A stretch of 64,000 nt of DNA from Rhodococcus gordoniae (GTDB lineage: Bacteria; Actinomycetota; Actinomycetes; Mycobacteriales; Mycobacteriaceae). Location of the stretch: the NCBI RefSeq assembly GCF_001646655.1, contig NZ_LPZN01000050.1, positions 62,001 to 126,000 on the forward strand, given 5' to 3'. The notes under the pieces are model-generated. The model was not told the origin of the DNA, ran no database searches, and saw only the letters and a program-made list of their open reading frames with translations. The number at the start of each line of letters is the position of its first letter. Position 1 is the stretch's first letter. A program made the translations under genes and the position numbers. This document shows positions 1 through 8,109 of the stretch, piece by piece.

Positions 1-203
1 GGTGCTTCGTCGCGTTCGTCGCGGACGCCGTACAGCGGCGCGACGGTGATGTCGTCGTAGGTCGTGGTCGCGAGCAGACGCTGCGGCTCGGGTCCGAGTT
101 CGGCCGGGTCGACGCGTCGGGACTTGGCCAACACCCCCGCCACCGCGTCCTGCCACTGCGCATATGCGCGCGCGGCATCCTCGGCTTCTGCAGCTAATGA
201 CAC
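1..203 (-). CDS. mutA: Methylmalonyl-CoA mutase small (beta) subunit, N-terminal fragment
   Basis: Partial gene: only the first 67 codons are present and the gene runs off the left edge. MutA is the non-catalytic partner of MutB in the B12-dependent mutase that interconverts methylmalonyl-CoA and succinyl-CoA. The visible N-terminus carries the family hallmarks: a WQDAVAGVLAKSRR stretch, then the TTTYDDITVAPLY segment that begins the barrel domain. The start is a GTG at 203-201, chosen because a strong GGAGGA Shine-Dalgarno (211-216) lies 7 nt upstream. It is divergent from the TVP38 gene, as Rv1491c/Rv1492 are in M. tuberculosis. The identification rests on a short fragment but the motif match is good. 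Confidence 0.85.
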   Translation of the reverse strand, partial: MSLAAEAEDAARAYAQWQDAVAGVLAKSRRVDPAELGPEPQRLLATTTYDDITVAPLYGVRDERDEA

Positions 204-376
204 GGGCGATTCCTCCTACTGCGGGTTTGCAGGCTTTGTACGGACGGCGTTGTCGGCCGGAGGTGGGCAACCTCGAAAAGGGTAGGTTGCCGTCGGTGTG
301 ATGCTATCCCTACACACCGTGCGGTCGTTGTGGGGATCACCACAGTTTTCCTAGCGCTCGATAATGACGTCCTCGA
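204..376. promoter_or_regulatory. Divergent mutA / TVP38 control region with three inverted repeats
   Basis: The 173-nt divergent intergenic region holds three dyads. They are GGCAACCT/AGGTTGCC (266-291, 10-nt spacer), CGGTGTG/CACACCG (294-319, 12-nt spacer) and a near-palindrome centred on GATC with TGTGG/CCACA arms (329-344). A GATAAT -10-like hexamer at 360-365 would place a transcript start a few bases before the ATG at 377. A TAGCAT hexamer on the minus strand (307-302) could serve mutA. Which protein binds is unknown; the reading as operators is inference. Confidence 0.45.
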
Positions 377-1159
377 ATGAAACGGTATCGTGCGCACTTC
401 CCGGCTCTGCTCCGGGGGAAGCGGACGCGTCGCCCGGTAGTGTGGGCGTCCGTGACGAGGCTTGCCGCATACCGCAGAGTGCTCGGAATTCTAGCCCTGG
501 TGGCGGCACTCGTCGTTGCAGCTCTCGTGGTGCCACATCCGTCGATCGCCCAGATCCGGCAGTGGTCCGAATCGGTGCACGGCCCCGCCCTGGTCCTGAC
601 GTTCTTCGCTGTCCACGCGCTCGTGACGATCGCCCCGGTGCCGCGCACGGTGTTCACGCTCAGCGCCGGCGTGCTGTTCGGCAGCGCCGTCGGCATCGGC
701 GTAACGGTCGCTGCGAGCACGGTCAGCGCTGTCCTGGCGTTCCTGCTCGTGCGCGCGGTCGGACGCAAGGTCGTAGAGTCGCGGCTCACGCACTCGGCGG
801 CGAGGGCGATCGATCTACGTCTCGCGCGTCGCGGATGGCTTGCGGTCGGCTCGCTACGGCTGATCGCCGCCGCCCCGTTCTTCGTCGTGAACTGTTGTTG
901 CGCCGTCTCGGCGGTCCGCCTCGTGCCCTACACGCTCGCCACGGTCGTGGGCATCCTGCCGGGCACCGTAGCGGTCGTGCTCCTCGGCGACGCTCTCACC
1001 GGGCAGACCGATCCGCGGCTGATGGTGATCACGGGCGTATGCATCGCGCTCGGTGTGGCGGGATTGCTCCTCGAAGCGCGCCTACCCGCACCTGCGGGCT
1101 CCGCACTCGATGCCGCCGGTACGGCAGCACCCACCACGAGGTCAAGCATGGAGGCTTGA
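377..1159 (+). CDS. TVP38/TMEM64 (DedA-like SNARE-associated) family membrane protein
   Basis: 260 aa integral membrane protein. Hydrophobic segments lie at about residues 33-53, 70-90, 95-115, 155-185 and 210-230. The centre has the TVP38/TMEM64 pattern: a re-entrant region with PVPRTVFTLSAGVLFG, then a conserved arginine-rich loop and an APFFVVNCCCA helix. Members of this superfamily are implicated in membrane-lipid handling, but the substrate here is unknown. The gene corresponds in position to Rv1491c. The start is uncertain: ATG 377 lies just after a GATAAT -10-like box, while GTG 452 follows TAGTGT by 8 nt and would also fit a leaderless start, giving 235 aa with a shorter cytosolic tail. 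Confidence 0.8.
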   Translation: MKRYRAHFPALLRGKRTRRPVVWASVTRLAAYRRVLGILALVAALVVAALVVPHPSIAQIRQWSESVHGPALVLTFFAVHALVTIAPVPRTVFTLSAGVLFGSAVGIGVTVAASTVSAVLAFLLVRAVGRKVVESRLTHSAARAIDLRLARRGWLAVGSLRLIAAAPFFVVNCCCAVSAVRLVPYTLATVVGILPGTVAVVLLGDALTGQTDPRLMVITGVCIALGVAGLLLEARLPAPAGSALDAAGTAAPTTRSSMEA

Positions 1160-1190
1160 TTTTCAGGAGTCAAGGCTCCACGATTGACCT
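1156..1190 (+). promoter_or_regulatory. Candidate leaderless promoter of the SatD-like gene
   Basis: TTGATT (1156-1161), a 17-nt spacer and CACGAT (1179-1184) form a sigma-70-like promoter that ends exactly 6 nt before the ATG at 1191. No Shine-Dalgarno is visible, so a leaderless mRNA is inferred. The -35 box overlaps the end of the preceding gene. Confidence 0.4.
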
Positions 1191-1772
1191 ATGTTCGTGC
1201 TTACCGTCGATCAGCGCGGAAGCCGGCGAGACGTGGATCGGGTCGAGGACCTGCTCATGGCCCTCGACGACCTGCCGCTGGTCCGCCGGTTCGATCGCAC
1301 CGCAGGCGACGAGGTCCAGGCCGTCGCCGACGATCCCGCCCTCGTCGTCGATCTCGTCCTCGAGCTGCTCCGCCGGGAACACTGGAGCATCGGGGTGGGG
1401 ATCGGCGCGGTGGAGACCCCCCTGCCCGAACAGACCCGAGCGGGTCGCGGGCGCGCGTTCGAACACGCCCGCACCGCGGTCGAACGGGCCAAGAACGCCC
1501 CTGGGCAGGTCGCGGCCGAGGGCGACGACACCGCGGCCACCGCAGATGTCGATGCCGCGCTCACCCTGCTCGCCACCGTCGTCCTGCGCCGGTCCGAACA
1601 GGGGCATCAGGCGATCGTCCTGGCCCGAGAGGGCCTGTCGCAGGCACGGATAGCCGAACACCTCGGCATCAGCAAGCAAGCGGTATCCCAGCGCCTCGCC
1701 ACCGCCGGATGGCAGGCCGAACTGGCCGGGCGCGAACTCGTGCGCCGACTCCTGGAAAGGGCCGACCGTTGA
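1191..1772 (+). CDS. SatD-like protein with C-terminal helix-turn-helix
   Basis: 193 aa soluble protein. The N-terminal half has a SatD-type pattern, with a TAGDEVQ motif at about residues 36-42 matching the GDExQ core of that family. The C-terminal part (about 145-168) is a clear helix-turn-helix, GLSQARIAEHLGISKQAVSQ. It probably binds DNA, but its molecular role is not known. The next gene overlaps its stop codon by 4 nt and encodes a small membrane protein, so the two are almost certainly translated together. SatD proteins are often encoded beside a small membrane partner. The name is a family resemblance from reading, not a search result. Confidence 0.6.
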   Translation: MFVLTVDQRGSRRDVDRVEDLLMALDDLPLVRRFDRTAGDEVQAVADDPALVVDLVLELLRREHWSIGVGIGAVETPLPEQTRAGRGRAFEHARTAVERAKNAPGQVAAEGDDTAATADVDAALTLLATVVLRRSEQGHQAIVLAREGLSQARIAEHLGISKQAVSQRLATAGWQAELAGRELVRRLLERADR

Positions 1773-2284
1773 CCGTCCTCTCACTGATGTGCCTGGCCGT
1801 CGCCGCCCTCGCACCCGCGCTCGTCCTGCGGCCGAGCCTGCCGGTGTGGCCGACCGCGTCGCTGAGCATTGCGGGTCTCGCCGGTTCCGCACTCGCCGCC
1901 ACCGCGACCACACCGGTTCAGGGCGTCACACTCGCGGCAACACTCGTTCTCACGGCGACGGCTGCGATCACCGGAGGTGGGCCCGCCGTCCTCGTCGCGT
2001 TCCGGATCGCTCGCCGGCAACCCGACGCCGGTCCCGCTCCCACTCCTCCCCCGGGTCCGCTGCGCGGCGGCCGCGTCATCGGAGTTCTCGAACGTGGGGC
2101 CGTCACCGCCTCGATCCTCGCCGGGTGGCCGGAGGGGATCGCCGTCGTCATGGCCGTCAAAGGCCTCGCCCGCTATCCCGAACTGCGCGAGCCGAACGCT
2201 TCGGAACAGTTCATCATCGGCACGTCCACGTCGGTGCTGTGGGCGGTCGCGGTGTGCGGCGTCGGTCAGGCACTGATCACCTGA
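1769..2284 (+). CDS. Small membrane protein, partner of the SatD-like protein
   Basis: 171 aa, about five hydrophobic segments, no signal peptide. I set the start at the TTG at 1769 because GGAAAGG (1754-1760) sits 8 nt upstream and the codon overlaps the previous stop, a typical coupled arrangement. The segment around residues 100-130 (GVLERGAVTASILAGWPEG followed by KGLARYPEL) and the later EQFIIGT resemble the C-terminal part of the DUF3307-type membrane proteins that accompany SatD elsewhere. Function unknown; a two-component membrane/DNA-binding unit is inferred from the pairing alone. Confidence 0.6.
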   Translation: MTVLSLMCLAVAALAPALVLRPSLPVWPTASLSIAGLAGSALAATATTPVQGVTLAATLVLTATAAITGGGPAVLVAFRIARRQPDAGPAPTPPPGPLRGGRVIGVLERGAVTASILAGWPEGIAVVMAVKGLARYPELREPNASEQFIIGTSTSVLWAVAVCGVGQALIT

Positions 2285-2300
2285 CCGTCGACTCTTCGCG

Positions 2301-2510
2301 TCAGATCTTCTGCAGCGCACTTCCCTTGTGCATCGCGACGTGATCCGTCTTGTCGCTCCGGATCTCGTACTGCGGCTCGTCTTCACTGCACCGCCGCATG
2401 CGTCCTTTGAATTCCACGTCCTTCGTGTGCTTGTCGATGATCACACCTTCGACATATCCGGCTTCCGAATTCCATCGGACGTGGTCACCGACGGAGAAGT
2501 GGGTCGTCAT
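2301..2510 (-). CDS. HVA1/DUF2945 family small TUDOR-like protein
   Basis: 69 aa cytosolic protein. It opens with FSVGDHVRWNSEAGYVEGVI and ends DKTDHVAMHKGSALQKI, the two conserved ends of the DUF2945 (hypervirulence-associated, TUDOR-like) family, at full family length. A GGGAGGA ribosome site lies 8 nt before the ATG. Members are common beside stress and membrane genes in soil bacteria, but no biochemical activity is established. It is transcribed convergently with the SatD pair and shares its strand with the DUF2254 gene upstream. Confidence 0.8.
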   Translation of the reverse strand: MTTHFSVGDHVRWNSEAGYVEGVIIDKHTKDVEFKGRMRRCSEDEPQYEIRSDKTDHVAMHKGSALQKI

Positions 2511-2586
2511 GTCTTCGTCCTCCCGATCGGCCGGTTCCTGTGACCGATGGATAGCCGCCGCCCACCGGTCCTACACGGCAGTCCGG

Positions 2587-3912
2587 TCAGACCGGTCGGT
2601 GTTCTGCGGGATCCGTCGCTCCCTCTGCGACGGCGCGGAACCGTTCCAGGTCGTCCGGATGGAATTCCGGCCGGGCGACGACCGCGTCGACGAGCATGCG
2701 CAACTGGTGTTGCAATGCCGGCACGTACTCGGTGCGTCCCTGCTCCGAGACGTAGTCGACGAGCATGCGCAGCACCCGGGCGAGCGCTGTGGCGACGTGC
2801 AACTGCGCCGAACCGGCTTGTCGGATCTGCTCGAAGGCATGCTCGATGTACTCCTCGGGAGAGAGGATCCACGGACGCAACAGGATCCGACCCTCCGCAC
2901 CCGCGATCGCCGGCGCCGGATTGTCGGTGACCAGTAATGTGCGCAGGAGACTTCCGAGCCGCAGCACCACTTCGGTCGCGGTCGTCGGATCGTTGATCGC
3001 CTGGCTCAGCGCGCGCAGCGCGATGTCGACGAGTTGCCGCAGCGCGAAGTCCACGTCCTGCTGCATGGTACGTACATTCGAAATCTCCACGGCCGCCTCG
3101 AGTCGCCGTAGCGTCACAGCCCGCTCCGGCGTCGGATGGATCCGGAGAAGAGGTTCCCCTCGGTGGATGTACGCGCCGGGTCGTGTCTCCATTCGTACAA
3201 CGGCCCTCGGTGGGACAACGGCGAGAACGAGCTCGGCCGGCGCCTGGGTCACCCAGCCGTCACGCGGGGCGTACACCGTCGCGCCTTCCGAGAAATCCGA
3301 TTCCGGCACCCGCTCCGCGTGGAGCTCGCGGTTCGCGCTGCGACCCGTGTGCGAGATGACATTCTCGGCTTCCGACGCGATGCTGCGCACGACCTCACCG
3401 ACCTGCAGACCGTGAGCCAGCCGATTCAGATAGGCGATGATGAGAACCACGGTCGACACTGCGAGGGCCACCGCGAGAGTGGTCGACAGTGTGGGGGCCG
3501 GCGCCGCCTCGTCCGCGCCGATGTGGCGCAGCGTCAGTACGCAGTAGACGAACGTCGCGACCAGCATTCCGATGACCGTCTGGCTGACGCGGTCCCGGAT
3601 GAAGGAGCGCATCACCCGCGGCGAGAACTGACTGCTGGCCAGCTGCAGGCTCACGACGGTCAACGAGAAGACGACACCGGCGGTGGTGATCGTGGCGCCC
3701 GCCACGGTGCTCAGCAGCCAGATCGCCGCATTGCTGTTCATCTTCATGCCCCAGGGGAAGGGGTCGACGCTCCGATCGATGTAGCCGCTCACCTCCGCGA
3801 GCACGGCTCCGGCGACGACGATGAGGGCGGGCAGAGCGAACAGACTCTCCCGAAATCGGTACACCCCCGCAGCGATCCGTAGCTGCATCCACGATCTCGG
3901 CAGAGTGCTCAT
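2587..3912 (-). CDS. DUF2254 family membrane protein
   Basis: 441 aa. Four hydrophobic segments occupy about residues 20-40, 60-90, 108-130 and 145-165, followed by a long soluble C-terminal domain with the family's LVDIALRALSQAINDPTTA block (about residues 300-320). That block and the FPWGMKMNSNAAIWLLST stretch are typical of DUF2254. Function unknown. The start was set at the ATG at 3912 (MSTLPRSW), because the open frame further upstream runs into the riboswitch leader and lacks coding character. The gene is divergent from the riboswitch-EamA unit. Confidence 0.8.
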   Translation of the reverse strand: MSTLPRSWMQLRIAAGVYRFRESLFALPALIVVAGAVLAEVSGYIDRSVDPFPWGMKMNSNAAIWLLSTVAGATITTAGVVFSLTVVSLQLASSQFSPRVMRSFIRDRVSQTVIGMLVATFVYCVLTLRHIGADEAAPAPTLSTTLAVALAVSTVVLIIAYLNRLAHGLQVGEVVRSIASEAENVISHTGRSANRELHAERVPESDFSEGATVYAPRDGWVTQAPAELVLAVVPPRAVVRMETRPGAYIHRGEPLLRIHPTPERAVTLRRLEAAVEISNVRTMQQDVDFALRQLVDIALRALSQAINDPTTATEVVLRLGSLLRTLLVTDNPAPAIAGAEGRILLRPWILSPEEYIEHAFEQIRQAGSAQLHVATALARVLRMLVDYVSEQGRTEYVPALQHQLRMLVDAVVARPEFHPDDLERFRAVAEGATDPAEHRPV

Positions 3913-4030
3913 GCCCACCAAGCTAACCACCGAGTGCCGGTACTGCGGGTACTCGCATCGAACGTCCCTGCGGATCGGTCGTTGCCGATCCATGAGATAC
4001 TCGACGGACAACTGAACAGCCACCGAACCG

Positions 4031-4256
4031 CGGCGGGAGAGTCCCGCACACAGCGGGCGCCGAAGGAGCAACCTCCCCGGGAATCTCTCAGGCCCCCAGA
4101 CCGCCACGGCGAGGCTCCTCTGGAAAGCAACTCTTCCGGGTTCACCGAAGGTGTAAGCGGATCACGTCCGCGAAAGCTCTCAGGTCCGATGACAGAGCGG
4201 GGAACGACATCACCCGCTGGTGCTCTCTTCGAGCACCCTGGACCCGAGGAAGACGT
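4031..4256 (+). ncRNA. Tandem glycine riboswitch (two aptamers) and leader of the EamA gene
   Basis: Aptamer I spans about 4031-4112: GGGAGAGT (4035-4042), CGCCGAAGGAGCAA (4059-4072) and AATCTCTCAGG (4082-4092). Aptamer II spans about 4113-4200: CTCTGGAAAGC (4118-4128), CACCGAAGGTGTAAGCGG (4143-4160), AAAGCTCTCAGG (4173-4184) and the closing GATGACAGAG. These are the conserved glycine-riboswitch elements, in the usual double arrangement. Downstream, GGTGCTC/GAGCACC (4219-4237) forms a hairpin just before the ribosome site GAGGA (4246-4250) and GTG 4257, a plausible expression platform. Glycine sensing implies that the EamA transporter below responds to excess glycine; whether control is on or off is not visible. 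Confidence 0.9.
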
Positions 4257-5267
4257 GTGACCGTTTCCCTGGGCGCGCCGCCGCGCGCCGGTACTTCGCT
4301 GTCCGCGCCGCCGCGCGCTGTCGATTCGCTGTCCGAGCCGAGTGGTCCTGTTCTCCCTCCCTCCCCCACTCCGACGTCGCCGCCGCGTGCGAACCGGCGG
4401 CTCGGAATCGCCGCGATCGTGTTGTCCGCGACGGCGATGGGTGCCGCCGGCCTGTTCGGCCGCAAGGCCACACCCGACGGCGCGGTTCTCGGCGAGGCAC
4501 TCACCCTCGGACGGATGGCGGTGGGGGCGATCGGCATGCTCGTCCTGATCGCGTTGTCCCGACGACTCGGGCAGGTGCGCCGAACCCGTTTGTCCTGGCC
4601 GGTCGTGGGAGGAGGCGTCTTCCTCGGACTGTCCCTCGCGACCTATCTGTCCGCCACGGTGTTGACCGACCTGTCCCGGGCCGTGGTGCTCCACTATCTC
4701 GGTCCCGTCGTCGCGACAATCCTCGCGCGGGTGTTCCTGAAGGAAGGGATCGGTCGCCTCGACGCGCTGTCGATCGGGATCGCGTTCGCCGGGATGCTCC
4801 TTGCCGCCGGTCTGGTGGGCGGTGATCCTTCCGGGGGCGAGCACGAGACGCTGGGCACGGTGCTGGGCGTGGCCTCGGGTCTCTTCTACGGTGCGGCTCT
4901 GCTGTGCTACCGCTGTCGCACCGACATGCCGTCCGACGTCCGGTCCCTGTGGAACTTCGTCTTCGGTGCCGTCGCGACGGGCGCGATGGTCGTGGTGACC
5001 CGACCCGACATGTCGGGGATGACCGTGACGCAGTGGCTGTGGGCCGCCGGGTTCTTCGTCGTCTGCGGTCTGTTCGCCCTCGGCCTGCTCGTGGTCGCGG
5101 GGAAGCATCTTCGTGCTGCGGAGCTGTCCGGACTGTCCTACCTCGAAGTCGTGGTCGCACTGATGATCGGCATGGCGGCGTTCGGAGAGTCCGTGACGGT
5201 GCTCGCCGCGGGAGGCGCCGGGCTGATCCTGGTGGCCATGGCGCTACCGATGCTCGGACGCCGATAG
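4257..5267 (+). CDS. EamA/DMT family transporter under glycine riboswitch control
   Basis: 336 aa with about ten transmembrane helices from residue 45 onward, arranged as two EamA repeats. The first ends near the HYLGPVVATILARVFLKEG motif (about 150-168), the second near LSYLEVVVALMIGM. The roughly 45-residue N-terminal tail is proline-rich and contains a 10-residue duplication. Drug/metabolite transporters of this kind export amino acids and other metabolites. The riboswitch directly upstream makes glycine or a glycine-linked amino acid the most likely cargo, by inference. The start is the GTG at 4257, 6 nt after GAGGA. A strong hairpin terminator follows the stop. Confidence 0.85.
   Translation: MTVSLGAPPRAGTSLSAPPRAVDSLSEPSGPVLPPSPTPTSPPRANRRLGIAAIVLSATAMGAAGLFGRKATPDGAVLGEALTLGRMAVGAIGMLVLIALSRRLGQVRRTRLSWPVVGGGVFLGLSLATYLSATVLTDLSRAVVLHYLGPVVATILARVFLKEGIGRLDALSIGIAFAGMLLAAGLVGGDPSGGEHETLGTVLGVASGLFYGAALLCYRCRTDMPSDVRSLWNFVFGAVATGAMVVVTRPDMSGMTVTQWLWAAGFFVVCGLFALGLLVVAGKHLRAAELSGLSYLEVVVALMIGMAAFGESVTVLAAGGAGLILVAMALPMLGRR
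4275..4334 (+). repeat. 30-bp tandem duplication in the EamA N-terminal tail
   Basis: Two adjacent 30-nt units (4275-4304 and 4305-4334) share their first 14 and last 12 bases apart from isolated changes. They encode APPRAGTSLS and APPRAVDSLS. The repeat lies in the disordered tail before the first membrane helix, so it probably has little effect on transport. Confidence 0.7.
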
Positions 5268-5307
5268 CGAGTGGGAGGCTGTGCCACTCGGCGCACCCTC
5301 CCACTCG
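5268..5307. terminator. Bidirectional hairpin terminator between eamA and the SPFH gene
   Basis: A perfect 11-bp stem, CGAGTGGGAGG (5268-5278) with CCTCCCACTCG (5297-5307), lies between two convergent genes. There is no clear U-tract on either side, as is common for actinobacterial terminators. Confidence 0.75.
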
Positions 5308-5318
5308 GATCCGTTGGG

Positions 5319-6560
5319 CTACTGCTGTTGTCGCGGCGGTTCGGCCGCCTCTTCGGCCGCATCGTTCGCCATCCAGCGTTGCGCCGGTGGCGGGGTGGGC
5401 AGAGCCGACCGGCCTCCGCCTGCGCCCTGCGCATCCTCTGTTGCGAGACCTGTCCGGACCGCAGGATCGACCGGCTTGCGCGCGACCGCCTCGGCTTCGG
5501 CGACAGCCTGGGCCACCTCCGGGTCGCGCTTGGTCGCGAACCAGTCCTCGACCTCGGCACTGTCGTCCTCGGGCCGCTGCAGCGCCTCTTCGACGGGACT
5601 CGGCTCGAACCGGAAGACACCGTCCTCACCGGGCGCGCCGAGGGTTCGCGCGAACCCTTCGAGCGCCTTACCGAAGTCGCTCGGCACCACCCACATCTTG
5701 TTGGCGTCGCCCTGCGCCATCTGCGGCAGCGTCTGCAGGTACTGGTAGGCGAGCAGTTCCGGAGTGGGCTTGCCGGCCTTGATCGCTGCGAACACCTTCT
5801 CGATGGACTTCGCCTCGCCCTGGGCCTCGAGATAGCGGGCCGCGCGATCACCCTGGGCGCGCAGAATCCGCGATTGCCGGTCGGCCTCGGCTTCGAGGAT
5901 CGCGGCCTGTTTGGCGCCTTCGGCGGAGAGGATGCGCGATTGTTTGTCGCCCTCGGCGGTCTTGATCGCCGATTCACGGTTGCCCTCGGCCGTGAGGATC
6001 ATGGCACGCTTCTCACGATCGGCCTTCATCTGCTTCTCCATCGATTCCTGGATCGACGGCGGCGGATCGATGCTCTTGAGTTCGACTCGGGCCACCCTCA
6101 GTCCCCACCGTCCGGTGGCCTCGTCGAGCACACCCCGCAGCTGGCCGTTGATCGAATCGCGGGAGGTGAGGGTCTCTTCGAGGGTCATTCCGCCGACGAC
6201 GTTGCGCAAGGTGGTGACGGTGAGCTGCTCGACGGCGGCGATGTAGTTGCTGATCTCGTAGACGGCGGCCTGCGGGTTCGTGACCTGGAAGTACACGACC
6301 GTATCGATGCTCAGCGTGAGGTTGTCCTGGGTGATGACCGGCTGCGGCGGGAACGAGACGACACGTTCGCGCAGATCGACCTTCGCCCGGATACGATCGA
6401 CGAAGGGCACCAGGAAGGTGAGCTGACCCGATGCCGTCCTGTAGTACCGGCCGAGACGTTCGATGACCGCGGCCTCCGCTTGAGGTACCAGCGATACCGA
6501 TTTCGCCACGACCACCACGACCAGTGCCACCACCACGGCGAGCACGATCAATGCTTCCAT
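5319..6560 (-). CDS. SPFH/Band 7 (stomatin/QmcA-like) membrane protein
   Basis: 413 aa. It has a single N-terminal membrane anchor (residues 3-23, rich in V/A), then an SPFH domain (about 25-200) with VPQAEAAVIERLGRY and the VTTLRNVVGGMTLEETL block. A long A/E/K/R-rich coiled coil follows (about 200-290), then a disordered proline/alanine-rich tail. Such proteins form oligomeric membrane scaffolds and often partner with NfeD proteins, as here: the nfeD stop lies 2 nt before this start. ATG 6560 was chosen because GGAGGGG precedes it at good spacing. Orthologous in position to Rv1488. Confidence 0.88.
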   Translation of the reverse strand: MEALIVLAVVVALVVVVVAKSVSLVPQAEAAVIERLGRYYRTASGQLTFLVPFVDRIRAKVDLRERVVSFPPQPVITQDNLTLSIDTVVYFQVTNPQAAVYEISNYIAAVEQLTVTTLRNVVGGMTLEETLTSRDSINGQLRGVLDEATGRWGLRVARVELKSIDPPPSIQESMEKQMKADREKRAMILTAEGNRESAIKTAEGDKQSRILSAEGAKQAAILEAEADRQSRILRAQGDRAARYLEAQGEAKSIEKVFAAIKAGKPTPELLAYQYLQTLPQMAQGDANKMWVVPSDFGKALEGFARTLGAPGEDGVFRFEPSPVEEALQRPEDDSAEVEDWFATKRDPEVAQAVAEAEAVARKPVDPAVRTGLATEDAQGAGGGRSALPTPPPAQRWMANDAAEEAAEPPRQQQ

Positions 6561-6562
6561 CC

Positions 6563-7003
6563 TCAGACACCCCTCCATACGACGGCTGTCGCGCCGTTTA
6601 TCTGCATCACTGTCACTGTCGTACCCGGCTCGTACACCTCGGTGGCATCCAGTGGTCGGGCGGTCCACACGTCGCCGTCGATCTTCACGCGCCCGGAATG
6701 CTCCCCTACCTGCTCCAGGACGAGGGCATGCTTTCCGGGGAGAGCGTCGATACCGGTCGGCAGAGCGGGCGGCAGGGAGTACCTCCGCCTCAGCATCGGC
6801 CGGACGCCGAGCAGCAGCACCACCGATGTCACCGCGAAGATCATCGCGTCGATCCAGACCGGAAGATCGGTCGCCGCGGAGACACCTCCGGTGAGGAGCG
6901 CAGCGGCGCCGAGCATCAGCAGCGCGAAATCGCCCGTGAGCGCTTCGCCGGCCGCCAACGCCGCTCCGGCGATCAACCAAATCAATGCGGCCACGGTCAC
7001 CAT
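6563..7003 (-). CDS. NfeD-like membrane protein
   Basis: 146 aa. Three to four membrane helices fill residues 3-70, followed by a C-terminal OB-fold domain (about 85-146) with GKHALVLEQVGEHSGRVKIDG and a VTVMQINGATAVVW strand pattern typical of the NfeD C-terminus. It belongs to the short NfeD class without a protease domain. These proteins assist their SPFH partners in membrane quality control; the partner is the next gene in the same operon. Position corresponds to Rv1487. The 190 nt upstream hold only its presumed promoter. Confidence 0.85.
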   Translation of the reverse strand: MVTVAALIWLIAGAALAAGEALTGDFALLMLGAAALLTGGVSAATDLPVWIDAMIFAVTSVVLLLGVRPMLRRRYSLPPALPTGIDALPGKHALVLEQVGEHSGRVKIDGDVWTARPLDATEVYEPGTTVTVMQINGATAVVWRGV

Positions 7004-7195
7004 CGAACCACAAATCGGACATCCCGGCAGACGCCCTGGTGGAACAGCTGCCGCACGCGTCGTTCCTCCATGCTCCGTGACGCACGAGCGATTCCGGGGG
7101 TGGAATTCTTTATTTCTTCGACTTCCGTCCTGTCCGGATTACATCACCGAGTCATCACGTAACCGCTCGTGTACCGGTCCGAGGTGCGCCGGTCC

Positions 7196-8029
7196 TCAGC
7201 CCTCGTCGGGTTCGGTCACGAAGTCCACGAGACGCTCCACCGCGCCGATGAGATGCGATTCGAGGTCCCGGAACGAGTTCACGGCGCCGTACACTCGTCG
7301 CCACCCCTCCTGCGGTGTGCCCCAGCCGAGTTCACGGCACACCCCGGTCTTCCAATCCTCGCCGCGCGGGATGGTGGGCCAGGCGTCGATGCCCACGGCC
7401 TTCGGCTGCACCGCCTGCCACACGTCGATGTAGGGATGGCCGGTGACCATGACGTGCGGACCGAGGTTCGCGGTGAGGCGCTCCTCCTTGGACCCGGTGA
7501 CCAGGTGGTCGGCGAGGACACCGACACGCCGGCCCGGTCCGGGCTCGAACTCGGCGAGGCGGGCACCGAGATTGTCGAGGCCCTCGAGCTGCTCGACGAC
7601 CACTCCCTCGACCCGCAGATCGTGTCCCCACACCCGTTCGACGAGGGCGGCGTCGTGCACGCCCTCCACCCAGATCCGGCTGCCCCGCGCCACGCGTGCC
7701 CGCGCACCGTCGACACGGGTCGATCCCGAGGCCGACCGGGTCGACCGCGCCGCGGGACGGGCCTTCGGCCGGACGAGGGTGACGGGCGTTCCGTCGACGA
7801 GGAACGCCGCGGGCCGCATCGCGAACAGCCGGGTACGTCCCTGCGCGTCCTCGAGTCGCACGAAATTGCCGTCGTAGGTCTTCTCGATGCCCACGATCGC
7901 ACCGCACCAACCGGATGCGGCGTCCTCGACGACGACACCGCGATCCGCTGCGAGTTCGGGAACGGCTTTCTTCTTCGTGCGGGCGTGACCGGCGTAGATG
8001 TCGCCGCCGTATATGTCGCGTGGGCTCAC
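7196..8029 (-). CDS. DUF3097 family protein
   Basis: 277 aa soluble protein. It contains the actinobacterial DUF3097 pattern: an N-terminal YGGDIYAGHARTKKK, the GIEKTYDGNFVRLEDAQGR strand region, then a large domain with VEGVHDAALVERVWGHDLRVEGVVVEQLEGLDNL (about residues 135-170) and HVMVTGHPYIDVWQ. The central part resembles a TOPRIM-like nuclease/primase fold (glutamate followed by a distant DHLV), but activity is unproven. Position matches Rv1486c. GTG 8029 was chosen over longer readings because it gives the family N-terminus and clears the divergent promoter of the next gene. Confidence 0.8.
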   Translation of the reverse strand: MSPRDIYGGDIYAGHARTKKKAVPELAADRGVVVEDAASGWCGAIVGIEKTYDGNFVRLEDAQGRTRLFAMRPAAFLVDGTPVTLVRPKARPAARSTRSASGSTRVDGARARVARGSRIWVEGVHDAALVERVWGHDLRVEGVVVEQLEGLDNLGARLAEFEPGPGRRVGVLADHLVTGSKEERLTANLGPHVMVTGHPYIDVWQAVQPKAVGIDAWPTIPRGEDWKTGVCRELGWGTPQEGWRRVYGAVNSFRDLESHLIGAVERLVDFVTEPDEG

Positions 8030-8097
8030 GCCGGTCGACCCTAGGACATCGCGCGGGGTGGCTCGCGCCGCCACGCCGACCACCGCCCGGGCCGCCG

Positions 8098-8109
8098 TAT
8101 GCTTTCGGG
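8098..8109 (+). promoter_or_regulatory. -10 hexamer of a leaderless transcript
   Basis: TATGCT at 8098-8103 ends 6 nt before the GTG at 8110, with no Shine-Dalgarno. This is the same geometry seen at other starts in the window. Confidence 0.45.
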
